DNA of 64,000 nucleotides from assembly GCF_003025035.1 (NCBI RefSeq), contig NZ_PYJN01000005.1, forward strand, positions 124,001 through 188,000, written 5' to 3'. The position numbers were made by a program, and so were the translations under genes. The stretch's first letter is position 1. The number at the start of each line of letters is the position of its first letter. This document shows, one piece after another, positions 17,467-27,408 of the stretch. The notes below the pieces were generated by a model that saw nothing but the letters and a program-made list of their open reading frames with translations, was not told the origin of the DNA and made no database searches. Origin of the DNA: Rhizobium sp. SEMIA4064 (lineage in GTDB: Bacteria > Pseudomonadota > Alphaproteobacteria > Rhizobiales > Rhizobiaceae).

Positions 17467-18243
17467 TCAGAGCTTCCAGCCGGAGTGCAGGGCGGCGATG
17501 CCGCCGGTATAGTTGGTAAAGCTCACGCGCGAAAAGTCTGCCTCGCGGATCATCGTCGCGAAATCCTGCTGGTTCGGAAATTTGCGGATCGATTCCACCA
17601 GGTACTGATAGGGTTCGGCATCGCCGGTGATTGCCTTGCCGAACTGTGGAATGGCGTTGAAGGACCAGGCATCGTAGACGCGGTCGAGCAGCGGCAGGTC
17701 GACTTCGGAAAATTCCAGCACCAGCAGCCGGCCGCCGCGCTTCAGCACGCGGTAGGCTTCCTTCAATGCCACATCGATACGCGGCACGTTGCGGATGCCG
17801 AAAGCGATCGTATAGGCGTCGAAGGAGTTCGGCTCGAAGGGCAGTTCCTCGGCGTTGGCTTCGACGAAGGTGAGGTTGTCGGTAAGCTTCTTCTTCGCAG
17901 CGCGCTCTGCGCCCACACCCAGCATCGAGCCGTTGATATCGAGCACGGTGGCGTGCGCCAGCCGGTTCGAGGCCTCGACGATGCGGAAGGCGATGTCGCC
18001 CGTACCGCCGGCAACGTCGAGGACCTTATAGGCAGGGTCCTTGCGCGGATTGAGCGCGGCGATCATCGCATCCTTCCAGGCCCGGTGCAGGCCCATGGAC
18101 ATGACGTCGTTCATGATGTCGTAGCGTTTGGCGACCTTGTGGAACACCTCGTTGACGAGACCTTGCTTCTCGCCATCGGCCACTTCGCGGAAGCCATAGG
18201 ATGTTTCCATGCCGCCATCGGCGGAGGTGCGGCTTTCTGCCAT
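17467..18243 (-). CDS. ubiE: UbiE, demethylmenaquinone/2-polyprenyl-6-methoxybenzoquinol methyltransferase
   Basis: 258 aa. Class I SAM methyltransferase with [15 protein letters not shown] (motif I), [17 protein letters not shown] and [19 protein letters not shown]. The C-terminal [17 protein letters not shown] is the UbiE end. It catalyses the C-methylation in ubiquinone synthesis. ATG 18243 begins [11 protein letters not shown], as in rhizobial UbiE; an in-frame extension to 18300 is not needed. It is divergent from mutM and leads into ubiB. Confidence 0.96.
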   Translation of the reverse strand: MAESRTSADGGMETSYGFREVADGEKQGLVNEVFHKVAKRYDIMNDVMSMGLHRAWKDAMIAALNPRKDPAYKVLDVAGGTGDIAFRIVEASNRLAHATVLDINGSMLGVGAERAAKKKLTDNLTFVEANAEELPFEPNSFDAYTIAFGIRNVPRIDVALKEAYRVLKRGGRLLVLEFSEVDLPLLDRVYDAWSFNAIPQFGKAITGDAEPYQYLVESIRKFPNQQDFATMIREADFSRVSFTNYTGGIAALHSGWKL

Positions 18244-18385
18244 CAGCTCAACTCCGTTACATAAATTCGTGGCGGACCATAGCGAAATCGCGTTTGCCAC
18301 GCTATCTCCTGAGCCAGGTCACCAGCCGCAATGCTTTGGGCTATAGCTCAGATCATAAGCGGTTGAAACATAAAGATGGATAGCA

Positions 18386-19276
18386 ATGCCGGAATTACCA
18401 GAGGTCGAAACCGTCAGGCGCGGGCTTGCGCCTTCGATGGAAGGTGCGCTGCTCGCCGAACTGGAGCTGCGGCGCAACGATCTTCGCTTTCCCTTTCCGC
18501 CCGAGTTTTCGCGCCTCGCGTCCGGCCGCGGCATCACGTCGCTGTCGCGCCGCGCGAAATATCTGCTGATCGATCTCGATGATGGCATGACGATCGTATC
18601 GCATCTCGGCATGTCCGGCTCGTTTCGCATCGAGAATGGAGCGATTGCCGATACGCCGGGTGACTTCCATCATCCGCGCTCGAAAGACGAGAAGCATGAT
18701 CATGTCATCTTCCATTTAAAGGGCGCCAACGGCCCTGCGCGCGTCATTTACAACGATCCCCGCCGTTTCGGCTTCATGGACATCGTCCGGCGCGCGGATC
18801 TTGCGAGTCATCCTTCCTTCCGCGATCTCGGCCCGGAGCCGACCGGCAATGAATTGAGCGCCGACTATCTGGCCGAACGTTTCTCGGGCAAGGCGCAGCC
18901 GCTGAAAAGCGCATTGCTCGACCAGAAGAATATCGCCGGGCTCGGCAATATATATGTGTGCGAGGCGTTATGGCGTTCGCATCTGTCGCCGCAGCGCGCC
19001 GCCGGGACATTGGTGACCGAAGCCGGCCAGCCGAAAGAGCAATTGCTTCAGCTGGTCGTCGCAATCCGCGAGGTCATCGCCGATGCCATAGCCGCCGGCG
19101 GTTCGTCATTGCGCGATCATATCCAGACGGATGGCTCGCTCGGCTATTTCCAGCATTCCTTTTCCGTCTACGATCGCGAGGCGGAGCCTTGCAGGACGCC
19201 CGGCTGCGGCGGTACGGTCGCCCGCATCGTCCAGGCGGGGCGCTCTTCTTTCTATTGCGCCTTCTGCCAAAGCTAA
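18386..19276 (+). CDS. mutM: MutM (Fpg), formamidopyrimidine-DNA glycosylase
   Basis: 296 aa. The N-terminus [13 protein letters not shown], with catalytic Pro after Met removal and the following Glu, is diagnostic. The helix-two-turn-helix and C-terminal zinc finger are present (CRTPGCGG and CAFCQS). It removes 8-oxoguanine and formamidopyrimidines from DNA. The next gene, an enoyl-CoA hydratase, follows after 17 bp. It is divergent from ubiE, a conserved rhizobial layout. Confidence 0.97.
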   Translation: MPELPEVETVRRGLAPSMEGALLAELELRRNDLRFPFPPEFSRLASGRGITSLSRRAKYLLIDLDDGMTIVSHLGMSGSFRIENGAIADTPGDFHHPRSKDEKHDHVIFHLKGANGPARVIYNDPRRFGFMDIVRRADLASHPSFRDLGPEPTGNELSADYLAERFSGKAQPLKSALLDQKNIAGLGNIYVCEALWRSHLSPQRAAGTLVTEAGQPKEQLLQLVVAIREVIADAIAAGGSSLRDHIQTDGSLGYFQHSFSVYDREAEPCRTPGCGGTVARIVQAGRSSFYCAFCQS

Positions 19277-19293
19277 TGTGAAGGGAGAGACAC

Positions 19294-20067
19294 ATGGCCT
19301 ATGAAACCCTCATCGTCGAAACGCATGAGGCCGTCGGTCTCATCAGGATCAACCGGCCGCAGGCACTGAATGCGCTGAATTCGACGGTGCTTGCCGAATT
19401 GAAGCAGGCGTATGGCGCTTTTCATGCGGACGAGGCGATCGGCGCAATCGTGCTGACGGGCTCGGAAAAGGCCTTCGCCGCCGGCGCCGACATCAAGGAG
19501 ATGCAGCCGCTCGAATTCGCCGATGTCTATAAGAGCGATTTCATTAGCGGCTGGGACGAGGTCGCCAAGGCGCGCAAGCCCGTCATCGCGGCCGTCAGCG
19601 GCTTTGCGCTCGGCGGCGGCTGCGAGCTTGCCATGATGTGCGACTTCATCATTGCTGCCGATACGGCAAAGTTCGGCCAGCCGGAGATCACGCTCGGCAT
19701 CATTCCGGGCATGGGCGGTTCGCAGCGCCTGACGCGCGCCGTCGGCAAGGCGAAGGCGATGGATCTGATCCTGACCGGCCGGATGATGGATGCCGCTGAA
19801 GCGGAGCGTTCCGGCCTCGTGTCGCGCATCGTGCCGGCCGACAAGCTGATCGACGAGGCGCTGACCGCCGCCGCCAAGATCGCCTCACTATCGCGCCCCT
19901 CGGTGCTGATGGCCAAGGAGGCGGTCAACCGGGCGCTGGAGACGACGCTGGAAGAGGGCCTGCGCTTCGAGCGCCGGCTGTTCCACAGCCTGTTTGCCAC
20001 CGAGGATCAGAAGGAAGGCATGGCGGCCTTCATCGAGAAGCGCAAACCCGTCTTCAAGAACAGGTGA
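19294..20067 (+). CDS. Enoyl-CoA hydratase (crotonase family)
   Basis: 257 aa. Oxyanion-hole and catalytic regions are present: [24 protein letters not shown] (Glu) and [20 protein letters not shown] (second catalytic Glu). Length and motifs fit a short-chain enoyl-CoA hydratase of beta-oxidation. RBS AAGGGAGAG precedes ATG 19294. It lies between mutM and rpsT in conserved order, although it has no obvious functional link with them. Confidence 0.93.
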   Translation: MAYETLIVETHEAVGLIRINRPQALNALNSTVLAELKQAYGAFHADEAIGAIVLTGSEKAFAAGADIKEMQPLEFADVYKSDFISGWDEVAKARKPVIAAVSGFALGGGCELAMMCDFIIAADTAKFGQPEITLGIIPGMGGSQRLTRAVGKAKAMDLILTGRMMDAAEAERSGLVSRIVPADKLIDEALTAAAKIASLSRPSVLMAKEAVNRALETTLEEGLRFERRLFHSLFATEDQKEGMAAFIEKRKPVFKNR

Positions 20068-20108
20068 AGCGAGATTCCGGAATTGCGCGGGTTCCGTGAG
20101 AATCCGCG

Positions 20109-20137
20109 TTGACGCCGACGCTCATTCCGGTTATATG
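20109..20137 (+). promoter_or_regulatory. Promoter of rpsT
   Basis: TTGACG (20109-20114), 17-bp spacer, TATATG (20132-20137), a good sigma-70-type match about 120 bp before rpsT in a 190-bp gap. Confidence 0.6.
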
Positions 20138-20258
20138 CCCGCCACAGTTTGGAAAGCCGATCTGGTTTTCCGCAATTGCTCCCGCATTGCTGGATGAAGT
20201 GGCCGCAAGGCCCGCGCTGCACTGACGGAGTTATGTTCGAATTCTAAGAGAGGCATAC

Positions 20259-20534
20259 ATGGCCAATACCAGCTCGGCGAAAAAAGCGACCCGCAAGATC
20301 GCCCGCCGCACCGATGTCAACAAGGCTCGTCGCTCGCGCGTTCGCACTTTCGTCCGCCAGGTCGAAGAAGCCATCGCATCGGGTGATGCGGATCGTGCGA
20401 AGGAAGCCTTCCTCGTAGCGCAGCCGGAACTGGCTCGCGCTGCCACCAAGGGCGTCCTGCATGCCAACACCGCTTCCCGCAAGGTCTCGCGTCTTGCCAA
20501 GCGTGTGAAGGCACTTTCGGCCCCGACCGCGTAA
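20259..20534 (+). CDS. rpsT: Ribosomal protein S20
   Basis: 91 aa, rich in Lys, Arg and Ala ([40 protein letters not shown]). It binds 16S rRNA and assists 30S assembly. RBS AGAGAGG precedes ATG. It has its own promoter upstream and a rho-independent terminator downstream, so it is a monocistronic unit before dnaA. Confidence 0.97.
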   Translation: MANTSSAKKATRKIARRTDVNKARRSRVRTFVRQVEEAIASGDADRAKEAFLVAQPELARAATKGVLHANTASRKVSRLAKRVKALSAPTA

Positions 20535-20565
20535 TTTTTCCTTAACGATTTGATCGTTAGACTTG

Positions 20566-20591
20566 AGCCCGGCCCTTGTGCCGGGCTTTTT
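20566..20591 (+). terminator. Rho-independent terminator of rpsT
   Basis: AGCCCGGC-CCTTGT-GCCGGGCT followed by TTTT: an 8-bp perfect stem, 6-nt loop and U-tract, 31 bp after the rpsT stop. Confidence 0.92.
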
Positions 20592-20592
20592 G

Positions 20593-21415
20593 GATTCAGC
20601 CAAAATTGGGCTGTATGGTAAAAATGTAGCCGGCTGACCATGTCACTGAGGTGACAGAAAAAACCGTTTAAAAACAAGCGGTTATAGCAGGATGCCCCGA
20701 TATTGGGTGATCTGCATGACGGCCCGCGGGCTCCCGGGTGAGTCAAGGATTTTTTTTATTTTTTTGTTTTGAAAGCTGTGGGAATCGCGCTGAACGGGAA
20801 TCTCCTTGATTCAAAAGCGATTCTTTTTTGACGGGGTTGTGACACTCAAAAACGGCCTCCGGAGTCAAGGACCGCCTCTTAATTTTGTGTAAAATTCATC
20901 GTTGATCTCAGCCTACGATCCTGCCTAAATGACTTTCAACAAGGGGCGCGGACATCATCTCAAACGGCTTCGGCGAACACTGCCAGTCACGGCAGCGGGG
21001 GGTGGTTTTTGTTCCTTGTGACGGAGCGGTTCAGTTCCGTTTTTTCAAACAGTTGACGAGTTAAGGCCACTGGCGGTAACGCCTGCGGAACGAGGAAACT
21101 TGTCTGCTCTTTGCAGCCTAAGTCCCAAGCGTGGCTGCGGGGAGGGGAGAAAAATTGACAGCCGTTTGGGGCAGTCGGTCGGAATACGAGGACCGGGCGA
21201 CTGCTTCAGATGCAAACACCAAGACGAAGGCCGCTCGGGGAGCAGTTTTCGCCAGGGTGTTTCGCGTAAGGTCCTATTGGCTTGGACCCGGCTGATGAAC
21301 CGGTATGCGGCGAAGCTCGGAACCACGAGCGCGACCGCTATGCCATGGCGTAGACCTAAGGGCGGCGGTATTATCCAAAACCGCCCTATAAAAAGAGACT
21401 GTGGAAGGCGGCATT
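20593..21415 (+). other. Long untranslated region upstream of dnaA
   Basis: About 820 bp without a credible gene. It contains a dyad TGTCAC-TGAG-GTGACA (20641-20656), a T-rich tract around 20750-20772, a one-mismatch DnaA box on the reverse strand (TGTGTAAAA, 20886-20894), TTGACG at 21052 without a convincing -10, and a hairpin just before dnaA. No cluster of canonical DnaA boxes is visible, so I do not call an origin here. It probably holds the dnaA promoter(s) and a long leader. Confidence 0.6.
21364..21385 (+). promoter_or_regulatory. Hairpin with DnaA-box-like loop in the dnaA leader
   Basis: GGCGGT-ATTATCCAAA-ACCGCC: a 6-bp perfect stem with a 10-nt loop, ending 30 bp before the dnaA start. 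The loop includes TTATCCAAA (21371-21379), one mismatch from the DnaA box TTATCCACA. Autoregulation by DnaA or an mRNA-level role is possible. Confidence 0.45.
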
Positions 21416-22969
21416 ATGCAAATGATTACGAGAACGACGGGTGCGTTGGAAAACGGGGACAATGCACAGCAGGCGTTCAGTGCGGTTTGTCTTGAAGCGG
21501 CGGGGGAAAAAGGAGATATGCAGCATAACGTATTGTTCGAGCGTGTCAGTGCGCGCTTGAAGGCTCAGGTCGGTCCGGATGTTTATGCTAGCTGGTTTGC
21601 GCGGCTTAAGCTGCATTCGGTATCGAAGAGCGTCGTACGGCTGACTGTTCCGACGACGTTTCTGAAGTCCTGGATCAACAATCGTTATCTCGATCTGATC
21701 ACCAACCTGTTCCAGGCAGAAGATGCTGAAATCCTGAAGGTTGAAATTCTCGTACGCACGGCGACCCGCCACGGCGCGAAGCCTTGCGTGGACGAACATG
21801 TAGCGGTGCCCGACACGGCTTCCGTGGCGCCGATCCGTCGCCCGGTTGCCCAGCCTGCCGGCCAGGTCGTTGCTCAGACGATCTCCGCGGCAGCCGCCGC
21901 CCGACCGGCGACCGTAGGTGCGCCGCTGTTCGGCTCGCCGCTCGACTCCCGCTTTACCTTCGATACCTTTGTCGAAGGCAGCTCCAACCGCGTCGGCCTT
22001 GCTGCCGCCAAGACGATTGCTGAAGCCGGCTCCGGCGCAGTGCGCTTCAATCCGCTCTTCGTCCATGCGACGGTCGGCCTCGGCAAGACGCACCTTTTGC
22101 AGGCGATCGCCAATGCTGCCGTGCAGAATCCGCGCGGACTGCGCGTCGTCTATCTGACGGCGGAATATTTCATGTGGCGCTTCGCCACCGCCATTCGCGA
22201 CAATGACGCGCTGACGTTGAAGGACTCGCTGCGCAACATCGATCTTCTGATCATCGACGACATGCAGTTCCTGCAGGGCAAGATGATCCAGCATGAGTTC
22301 TGCCATCTGCTCAATATGCTGCTCGACAGCGCCAAGCAGGTCGTCGTTGCCGCCGACCGCGCGCCCTGGGAGCTTGAATCGCTCGATCCGCGCGTACGTT
22401 CGCGTCTTCAGGGCGGTGTCGCCATCGAGGTCGAGGCGCCGGACTACGAGATGCGTCTCGAAATCCTCAAGCGCCGCCTGGATGCTGCCCGCATGGACGA
22501 TCCGTCGCTGGAAATCCCGGCCGAACTTCTCTCGCATGTTGCCCGCAATGTGACCGCGAGCGGCCGTGAGCTAGAAGGCGCTTTCAACCAACTGATCTTC
22601 CGCCGTTCTTTCGAGCCGAACCTGACGGTCGAGCGTGTTGACGAGTTGTTGGCCCATCTGGTCGGCTCCGGCGAGCCGCGCCGTGTCCGCATCGAGGACA
22701 TCCAGCGTATCGTGGCGCGCCATTACAATGTCTCCCGCCAGGAGCTGGTTTCCAACCGTCGCACCCGCGTCATCGTCAAGCCGCGCCAGATCGCCATGTA
22801 TCTGTCGAAGACGCTGACGCCGCGCTCCTTCCCAGAGATCGGTCGCCGTTTTGGTGGTCGTGACCACACGACCGTGCTGCATGCGGTGCGTAAGATCGAG
22901 GAGCTGATTTCCGGTGACAGCAAGCTGTCGCATGAAATCGAGCTGTTGAAGCGTCTGATCAACGAATAA
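21416..22969 (+). CDS. dnaA: DnaA, chromosomal replication initiator
   Basis: 517 aa. Domain I at residues about 35-100 ([20 protein letters not shown]), a short linker, then the AAA+ domain with Walker [12 protein letters not shown] and Walker [13 protein letters not shown]. The C-terminal domain IV has the DnaA signature [15 protein letters not shown]. It binds DnaA boxes and opens the origin. ATG 21416 has GTGGAAGG upstream and matches the rhizobial start (MQM...GALE). A long leader and a DnaA-box-like sequence precede it. Confidence 0.98.
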   Translation: MQMITRTTGALENGDNAQQAFSAVCLEAAGEKGDMQHNVLFERVSARLKAQVGPDVYASWFARLKLHSVSKSVVRLTVPTTFLKSWINNRYLDLITNLFQAEDAEILKVEILVRTATRHGAKPCVDEHVAVPDTASVAPIRRPVAQPAGQVVAQTISAAAAARPATVGAPLFGSPLDSRFTFDTFVEGSSNRVGLAAAKTIAEAGSGAVRFNPLFVHATVGLGKTHLLQAIANAAVQNPRGLRVVYLTAEYFMWRFATAIRDNDALTLKDSLRNIDLLIIDDMQFLQGKMIQHEFCHLLNMLLDSAKQVVVAADRAPWELESLDPRVRSRLQGGVAIEVEAPDYEMRLEILKRRLDAARMDDPSLEIPAELLSHVARNVTASGRELEGAFNQLIFRRSFEPNLTVERVDELLAHLVGSGEPRRVRIEDIQRIVARHYNVSRQELVSNRRTRVIVKPRQIAMYLSKTLTPRSFPEIGRRFGGRDHTTVLHAVRKIEELISGDSKLSHEIELLKRLINE

Positions 22970-22990
22970 GACGCGCCGTTATCGGCAATT

Positions 22991-22999
22991 TTATCCACG
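22991..22999 (+). promoter_or_regulatory. Near-consensus DnaA box after dnaA
   Basis: TTATCCACG differs from TTATCCACA in the last base. It overlaps the 5' arm of the dnaA terminator. Confidence 0.4.
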
Positions 23000-23024
23000 G
23001 CCGGCTTCATCGCCGGCCGTTTTC
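22997..23024 (+). terminator. Terminator of dnaA
   Basis: ACGGCCGGC-TTCATC-GCCGGCCGT followed by TTTC: a 9-bp perfect stem with a short U-tract, 27 bp after the dnaA stop. Confidence 0.85.
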
Positions 23025-23113
23025 ATTTATGCGGCTTTTATTCTATAGATGTCTGAAATACTGAATCGGATGCCCGGCCGGAGGAGGCCGGCGCGCCGAA
23101 CGGGAGGATGTCT

Positions 23114-24196
23114 ATGGGTTTTGACAGGATTGCCGTTCTCGGTCTTGGAAAGGTCGGGCGGCTCGCCGCCACGTTGTTGCATGAAAGCGGTTTCGCCGTC
23201 ACCGGCATCGACGCGCATTTGCCCGCGGAGGCCGTGCCTTTCGCCTGTGAGGTCGGAAATGTCTCCGATCCGGCGCTGATCGGCGATCTCTTTTCCCGCG
23301 TCGATGCCGTGCTCTCCTGCCTTCCGTTTCACCTGAACGCCGATCTGGCGCGCCTTGCCCATGGCGCCGGCATTCATTACTTCGATCTGACCGAGGATGT
23401 GCCGACCACAAACGGCATTATCGAGCTTGCAAAGAGCGCGCGCGGCCTGATGGCGCCGCAATGCGGCCTGGCGCCCGGTTTCGTCGGCATTGTCGGTGCG
23501 AGCCTTGCCGATGTCTTTGATCGCTGCCGCTCGATCCGCATGCGCGTCGGTGCCCTGCCGCAGAATCCGACCGGACTGTTGGGTTATGCCTTCAACTGGT
23601 CGCCGGAGGGCGTGGTCAACGAATATCTGAATGACTGCGAAGTCATCGAGGGTGGTGTCCGCAAGCTGGTCTCGCCGATGGAATGGCATGAGACGCTCTA
23701 TGTCAACGGCGTCAAGCTCGAAGCCTTCACCACCTCGGGCGGCCTGGGGACCATGTGCAGCACCATGCTCGGCCGGGTGGAAAACCTCGATTATAAAACC
23801 ATGCGATATCCCGGCCACATGGAGCTGATGAATTTCTTCTTCCATGAGTTGCTGATGCGCGACCGCCGCCAGCTTGCCGGTGAGATCCTGACCGAGGCGA
23901 AGCCGCCGGTCGATGACGATGTCGTCTATGTCCATGTTTCCGCCGAAGGCACGATCAACGGCAATCTGCGCCGGCGGGAATTCGTGCGGGCCTATTATCC
24001 GATCGAAGTCGTCGGCGAGAGCCGCACCGCCATTTCCTGGACCACATCGGCCTCCGTCGTCGCCGTTATCGAGCTGGTACGCGCCGGCCGTTTGCCGTCG
24101 ACTGGCTTCCTGCATCAGGAACATATTCCGCTCGACACCTTCCTGGAGACGCGGACCGGCAGCCTGTTCAAGGGTGGCATCACGCATCACGGATGA
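23114..24196 (+). CDS. Saccharopine dehydrogenase-family protein
   Basis: 360 aa. N-terminal Rossmann fold with VLGLGKVGRLAATLLHESGF, then VDAVLSCLPFHLNADLARLA and FDLTEDVPTT. The C-terminal domain resembles saccharopine reductase/lysine dehydrogenase-like proteins (APGFVGIVGASLAD; ALPQNPTGLLGYAFNWSPEG). It is an NAD(P)-linked oxidoreductase whose substrate may be a lysine-derived compound, but this is not certain. ATG 23114 has GGGAGG six bases upstream; ATG 23108 is too close to it. The gene is convergent with a LysR gene seven bases away. Confidence 0.85.
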   Translation: MGFDRIAVLGLGKVGRLAATLLHESGFAVTGIDAHLPAEAVPFACEVGNVSDPALIGDLFSRVDAVLSCLPFHLNADLARLAHGAGIHYFDLTEDVPTTNGIIELAKSARGLMAPQCGLAPGFVGIVGASLADVFDRCRSIRMRVGALPQNPTGLLGYAFNWSPEGVVNEYLNDCEVIEGGVRKLVSPMEWHETLYVNGVKLEAFTTSGGLGTMCSTMLGRVENLDYKTMRYPGHMELMNFFFHELLMRDRRQLAGEILTEAKPPVDDDVVYVHVSAEGTINGNLRRREFVRAYYPIEVVGESRTAISWTTSASVVAVIELVRAGRLPSTGFLHQEHIPLDTFLETRTGSLFKGGITHHG

Positions 24197-24202
24197 CGCC
24201 GC

Positions 24203-25099
24203 CTATGCCGGTGGCGGCGTATGCGAGACCTCGGAAAACAGCCAGGTACGGAAGGCGGCGATGGCCGGCCGTTCCAACGCGGCGGGCGGATAGACCAGAT
24301 GGTAGGCCAGCGTGCTGGCAAGCCCCATCGGGAAGGGCGCAACAATCGTGCCCTCTGCCAAATCTTTTTCGATGAAGGAGCGCCGCATCAGCGCGATGCC
24401 GAGCCCCGCTTTCATGGCATGGTAAGCGCCGGTGCCGTCGGTGAAGATCGGCCCGCGCGTGGCGTCGACCCCGGTTGCGCCCGCTGCCTGCAGCCAGAGC
24501 TGCCAATCGCGCCGGTAGACATCATGGATCAGCGTCAGGCCAGCCAGCGCGTCGGCTGTGGGTGAGGGGCCAAGCGAAGCGGCGGTCTCAGGCGTGCAGA
24601 CCGGCACGTATTCGTCATCGAGCAGCCGCTCGCTCGCCAGGCCTTCATAGCCGCCGAGCCCGTGGCGGATGGCGATGTCGATGCCGTCGCGCTGGAAATC
24701 CATCATCCGGTGCGAGGCACTGATCCTGAGATCGATCTCGGGATGCGCCTGTTCGAAACGCATCAGCCGCGGCACCAGCCAGTGTGTGGCAAAGCCCGCG
24801 GTGCAGGTGACGGTCAGCACCGTATCGCGTGCCCGCATCGTCAGTGCCGCCGTCGCCTCTCGCACCAGGCGAAAGGCGGTGCGCAGCGTCGCGAAATAAT
24901 CCGCACCGTCAGCCGTCAATGCCAGGCCCCGCGCCCGACGGTCGAAAAGCCGCACACCGAGCGCGGTTTCGAGATCGCGCACCTGAAGGCTGACCGCACC
25001 TGGGGTCACATGCAGCTCCCTGGCGGCAATCGTCATGCTCAGATGCCGCGCCGAGGCTTCGAAGGCGCGCAGCGCCGAAAGGGAAGGCAATTGATCCAT
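24203..25099 (-). CDS. LysR-family regulator, GcvA-like
   Basis: 298 aa. The N-terminus LPSLSALRAFEASARHLSMT and VTPGAVSLQVRDLETALGVR are typical of the GcvA-type LysR group. The C-terminal effector domain includes DIAIRHGLGGYEG. It is divergent from an EamA-type exporter gene starting at 25256, which is its most likely target. Confidence 0.9.
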   Translation of the reverse strand: MDQLPSLSALRAFEASARHLSMTIAARELHVTPGAVSLQVRDLETALGVRLFDRRARGLALTADGADYFATLRTAFRLVREATAALTMRARDTVLTVTCTAGFATHWLVPRLMRFEQAHPEIDLRISASHRMMDFQRDGIDIAIRHGLGGYEGLASERLLDDEYVPVCTPETAASLGPSPTADALAGLTLIHDVYRRDWQLWLQAAGATGVDATRGPIFTDGTGAYHAMKAGLGIALMRRSFIEKDLAEGTIVAPFPMGLASTLAYHLVYPPAALERPAIAAFRTWLFSEVSHTPPPA

Positions 25100-25255
25100 G
25101 ACGATTGAGTTCAGCTAAACGATCGAACGAAAAAGACTCGTTTGCCAGAGCTTCCTATTAGCGGGATTATTCCATCAGTTTCGGATGTTGGCAAGAAAGT
25201 GCTTCTTCACCAGCATCGAGCTTAACTCATAGAATGGAAAACAGGAGATATCGCC

Positions 25256-26179
25256 ATGGCGCAGAAATCTATGGGCGCTGCGGAATGGGGCATGCTGCTT
25301 GGATTATCGGTCCTCTGGGGCGGCTCGTTTCTGTTCAACGGCATCCTGGTACATCAACTGCCGCCCTTCACCATCGTCGCCTCGCGCGTCGCCTTGGCGG
25401 CGATAGCCTTGCACGTCATCGTCCGGATGACCGGCCAGGCGATGCCGCGCGACCGTCAGACCTGGGCCGCCTTCTTCGGCATGGGTATCCTCAACAATGT
25501 CATTCCCTTCCTGCTGATCGTCTGGGGCCAGACCCATATTGCCAGCGGTCTGGCCTCCATCCTCAACGCAACGACGCCGCTCTTCGCCGTCGTGGTGGCG
25601 CATTTTCTGACGACGGACGAGAAAATGACCGGCAATCGCCTGATCGGCGTTGTCGTCGGTTTTGCCGGCGTCGCGCTGATGATCGGCCCGTCGGTGCTGA
25701 GCAGCTTCGGTTCGAACGTGCTGGCCCAGCTCGCCGTGCTGGGCGCCGCCTTCTCCTATTCGCTCGCCGGCATTTTCGGCCGCCGTTTCCGTCGCATGGG
25801 TCTCGCGCCCATCATTCCCGCGGCCGGACAGGTGACGGCCTCGACCATCCTGCTGCTGCCGGTTGCCCTTTTTGTCGATCATCCTTGGACGCTCGGCACG
25901 CCTTCGACAGAGACCTGGGTGGCGCTGGCGGGATTGGCGATCCTCTCGACCGCAATCGCCTATGTCCTGTTCTTCCGCATCCTGGCAACGGCGGGCGCCA
26001 CCAACCTGATGCTGGTCACCTTCCTTATCCCCGTCAGCGCCATCCTGCTCGGCGCGCTGATCCTCGGCGAACAATTGCAGCCGAAGCACTTTATCGGCAT
26101 GGCGATGATTGCGGTCGGCCTTGCGGCGATCGATGGACGATTACTCGCTTTCGGGAGAAGACGCGTGGCGGCAGAGTAG
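25256..26179 (+). CDS. EamA/DMT-superfamily transporter
   Basis: 307 aa with about ten hydrophobic segments and two EamA repeats (LLGLSVLWGGSFLFNGILVH at the start; GAAFSYSLAGIFGRRFRRMG opening the second half). Likely an inner-membrane metabolite or drug exporter. The ATG has AGGAGATATCGCC upstream. It is divergent from a GcvA-like LysR gene, the usual layout for regulated amino-acid-type exporters. It is convergent with hemW, 17 bp away. Confidence 0.9.
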   Translation: MAQKSMGAAEWGMLLGLSVLWGGSFLFNGILVHQLPPFTIVASRVALAAIALHVIVRMTGQAMPRDRQTWAAFFGMGILNNVIPFLLIVWGQTHIASGLASILNATTPLFAVVVAHFLTTDEKMTGNRLIGVVVGFAGVALMIGPSVLSSFGSNVLAQLAVLGAAFSYSLAGIFGRRFRRMGLAPIIPAAGQVTASTILLLPVALFVDHPWTLGTPSTETWVALAGLAILSTAIAYVLFFRILATAGATNLMLVTFLIPVSAILLGALILGEQLQPKHFIGMAMIAVGLAAIDGRLLAFGRRRVAAE

Positions 26180-26196
26180 GGTGGATTGCCGCCTTT

Positions 26197-27399
26197 TCAG
26201 CACGCCAGATCCGCGACCACGGAATCAAGGATCAGCATGCCCGCCGGTGTGCAGCGCAGGCGGGAATTGCCGAGGCGCTCGATAAAGCCGTGTTCCAGCA
26301 GGAGCTGCTCGCGCTTCGGATCAGGCTCTCTGCCGGAAAGCTGCTGCCAGCGCACGAGATCGATCCCTTCTTTCAGGCGCAGGCCCATCAGCAGCAACTC
26401 ATCGGCTTGCTCGTCGAAGCCGAGCATCTCCTGCTCGAGGATGCCATGGCCGTCGCGCTCGACCAGCTCCAGCCAGCTTTCCGGCTTCCGCTCGGTCGAC
26501 GTCGCCAGCTTCTTCGGGCCTTGGGTCAGCCGGCCGTGGGCGCCGGGGCCGATGCCGGCATAGTCTCCATAGCGCCAATAGGTGAGATTGTGGCGGCTCT
26601 CGGCGCCGGGGCGCGCATGGTTGGAAACCTCATAGGCCGGCATGCCCTCGCGTTCGGTAATCTCCTGCGTCGCCTCGTAGAGCAGCGCCGACTGGTCGCC
26701 ATCCGGTACGATCAGCTTGCCCGCCTTGTGCAGGCCATAGAAGGGCGTGCCTTCCTCGATGGTCAATTGATAGAGCGAGAGGTGGTCGACGGCGTAGGAA
26801 ATCGCCTCCTTCAGCTCGCGCTCCCATTCCTCGACGGTCTGGTTGGGGCGGGCATAGATGAGGTCGAAGGACATGCGCGGAAAGATCTCGCGCGCCAGCT
26901 TGATCGCCTTCAGCGCATCGGCGACGTCGTGGAGCCGGCCCAGGAATTTCAGATCGCGGTCGTTCAGCGCCTGCACGCCCATGGACACGCGATTGACCCC
27001 CGCCGCACGATAGCCGCGGAAACGCTCGGCTTCGACGCTGGACGGATTGGCCTCCATGGTGATCTCAATACCGTTAGGCACATGCCAGGTCTGGGCAATG
27101 CCGTCGAGGATCGCACCGACAGTTTCCGGCTTCATCAGCGAAGGCGTGCCGCCGCCGAGGAAGATGCTGGTCACCGTCTTCGGCCCGCTGATCATCCGCA
27201 TCGTCGCCATTTCTTTCAGAAAGGCGGTAGCGAAACGCTCCTGATCGACCGGCTGATGGCGGACATGGCTGTTGAAATCGCAGTAGGGACACTTGGCCGC
27301 GCAAAAGGGCCAATGCACATAGACGCCGAAACCGGGTTCGCCGGTATCCGGTAGCAATTGCGCCCCGCGCATCAGGTCCTGCGTATCTACGATTTCCAC
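26197..27399 (-). CDS. hemW: HemW, radical-SAM heme chaperone (HemN-like)
   Basis: 400 aa. The radical SAM cluster motif is CAAKCPYC (CxxxCxxC) in YVHWPFCAAKCPYCDFNSH. Other markers are FLGGGTPSLM and NRVSMGVQALNDRDLKFLGR. HemW lacks true coproporphyrinogen dehydrogenase activity and is thought to deliver heme. The GTG at 27399 is nine bases after the rdgB stop; an ATG at 27372 is an alternative. The order rph-VOC-rdgB-hemW on the minus strand suggests an operon. Confidence 0.92.
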   Translation of the reverse strand: MEIVDTQDLMRGAQLLPDTGEPGFGVYVHWPFCAAKCPYCDFNSHVRHQPVDQERFATAFLKEMATMRMISGPKTVTSIFLGGGTPSLMKPETVGAILDGIAQTWHVPNGIEITMEANPSSVEAERFRGYRAAGVNRVSMGVQALNDRDLKFLGRLHDVADALKAIKLAREIFPRMSFDLIYARPNQTVEEWERELKEAISYAVDHLSLYQLTIEEGTPFYGLHKAGKLIVPDGDQSALLYEATQEITEREGMPAYEVSNHARPGAESRHNLTYWRYGDYAGIGPGAHGRLTQGPKKLATSTERKPESWLELVERDGHGILEQEMLGFDEQADELLLMGLRLKEGIDLVRWQQLSGREPDPKREQLLLEHGFIERLGNSRLRCTPAGMLILDSVVADLAC

Positions 27400-27408
27400 G
27401 GGGTTAGC

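Noticed and set aside
21045..21326. Small minus-strand open frame (93 codons) in the dnaA leader
   Set aside because: Composition unlike a protein-coding gene, no recognisable family and no convincing start; the region is better read as untranslated.
20593..21415. Chromosomal origin of replication
   Set aside because: Only isolated one-mismatch DnaA boxes were seen, with no cluster; in Sinorhizobium the origin is near hemE rather than dnaA.
21386..22537. Open frame antisense to dnaA
   Set aside because: No domain and no ribosome-binding site; shadow of the dnaA codon pattern.
25180..25210. Second sigma-54-like motif (TTGGCA...GTGCTT) before the EamA gene
   Set aside because: Only nine bases lie between GG and GC instead of ten, and the flanking bases do not match.
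25234..27354. Long plus-strand open frame across the EamA exporter and hemW
   Set aside because: It covers two well-supported genes in other frames and shows no motif of its own.
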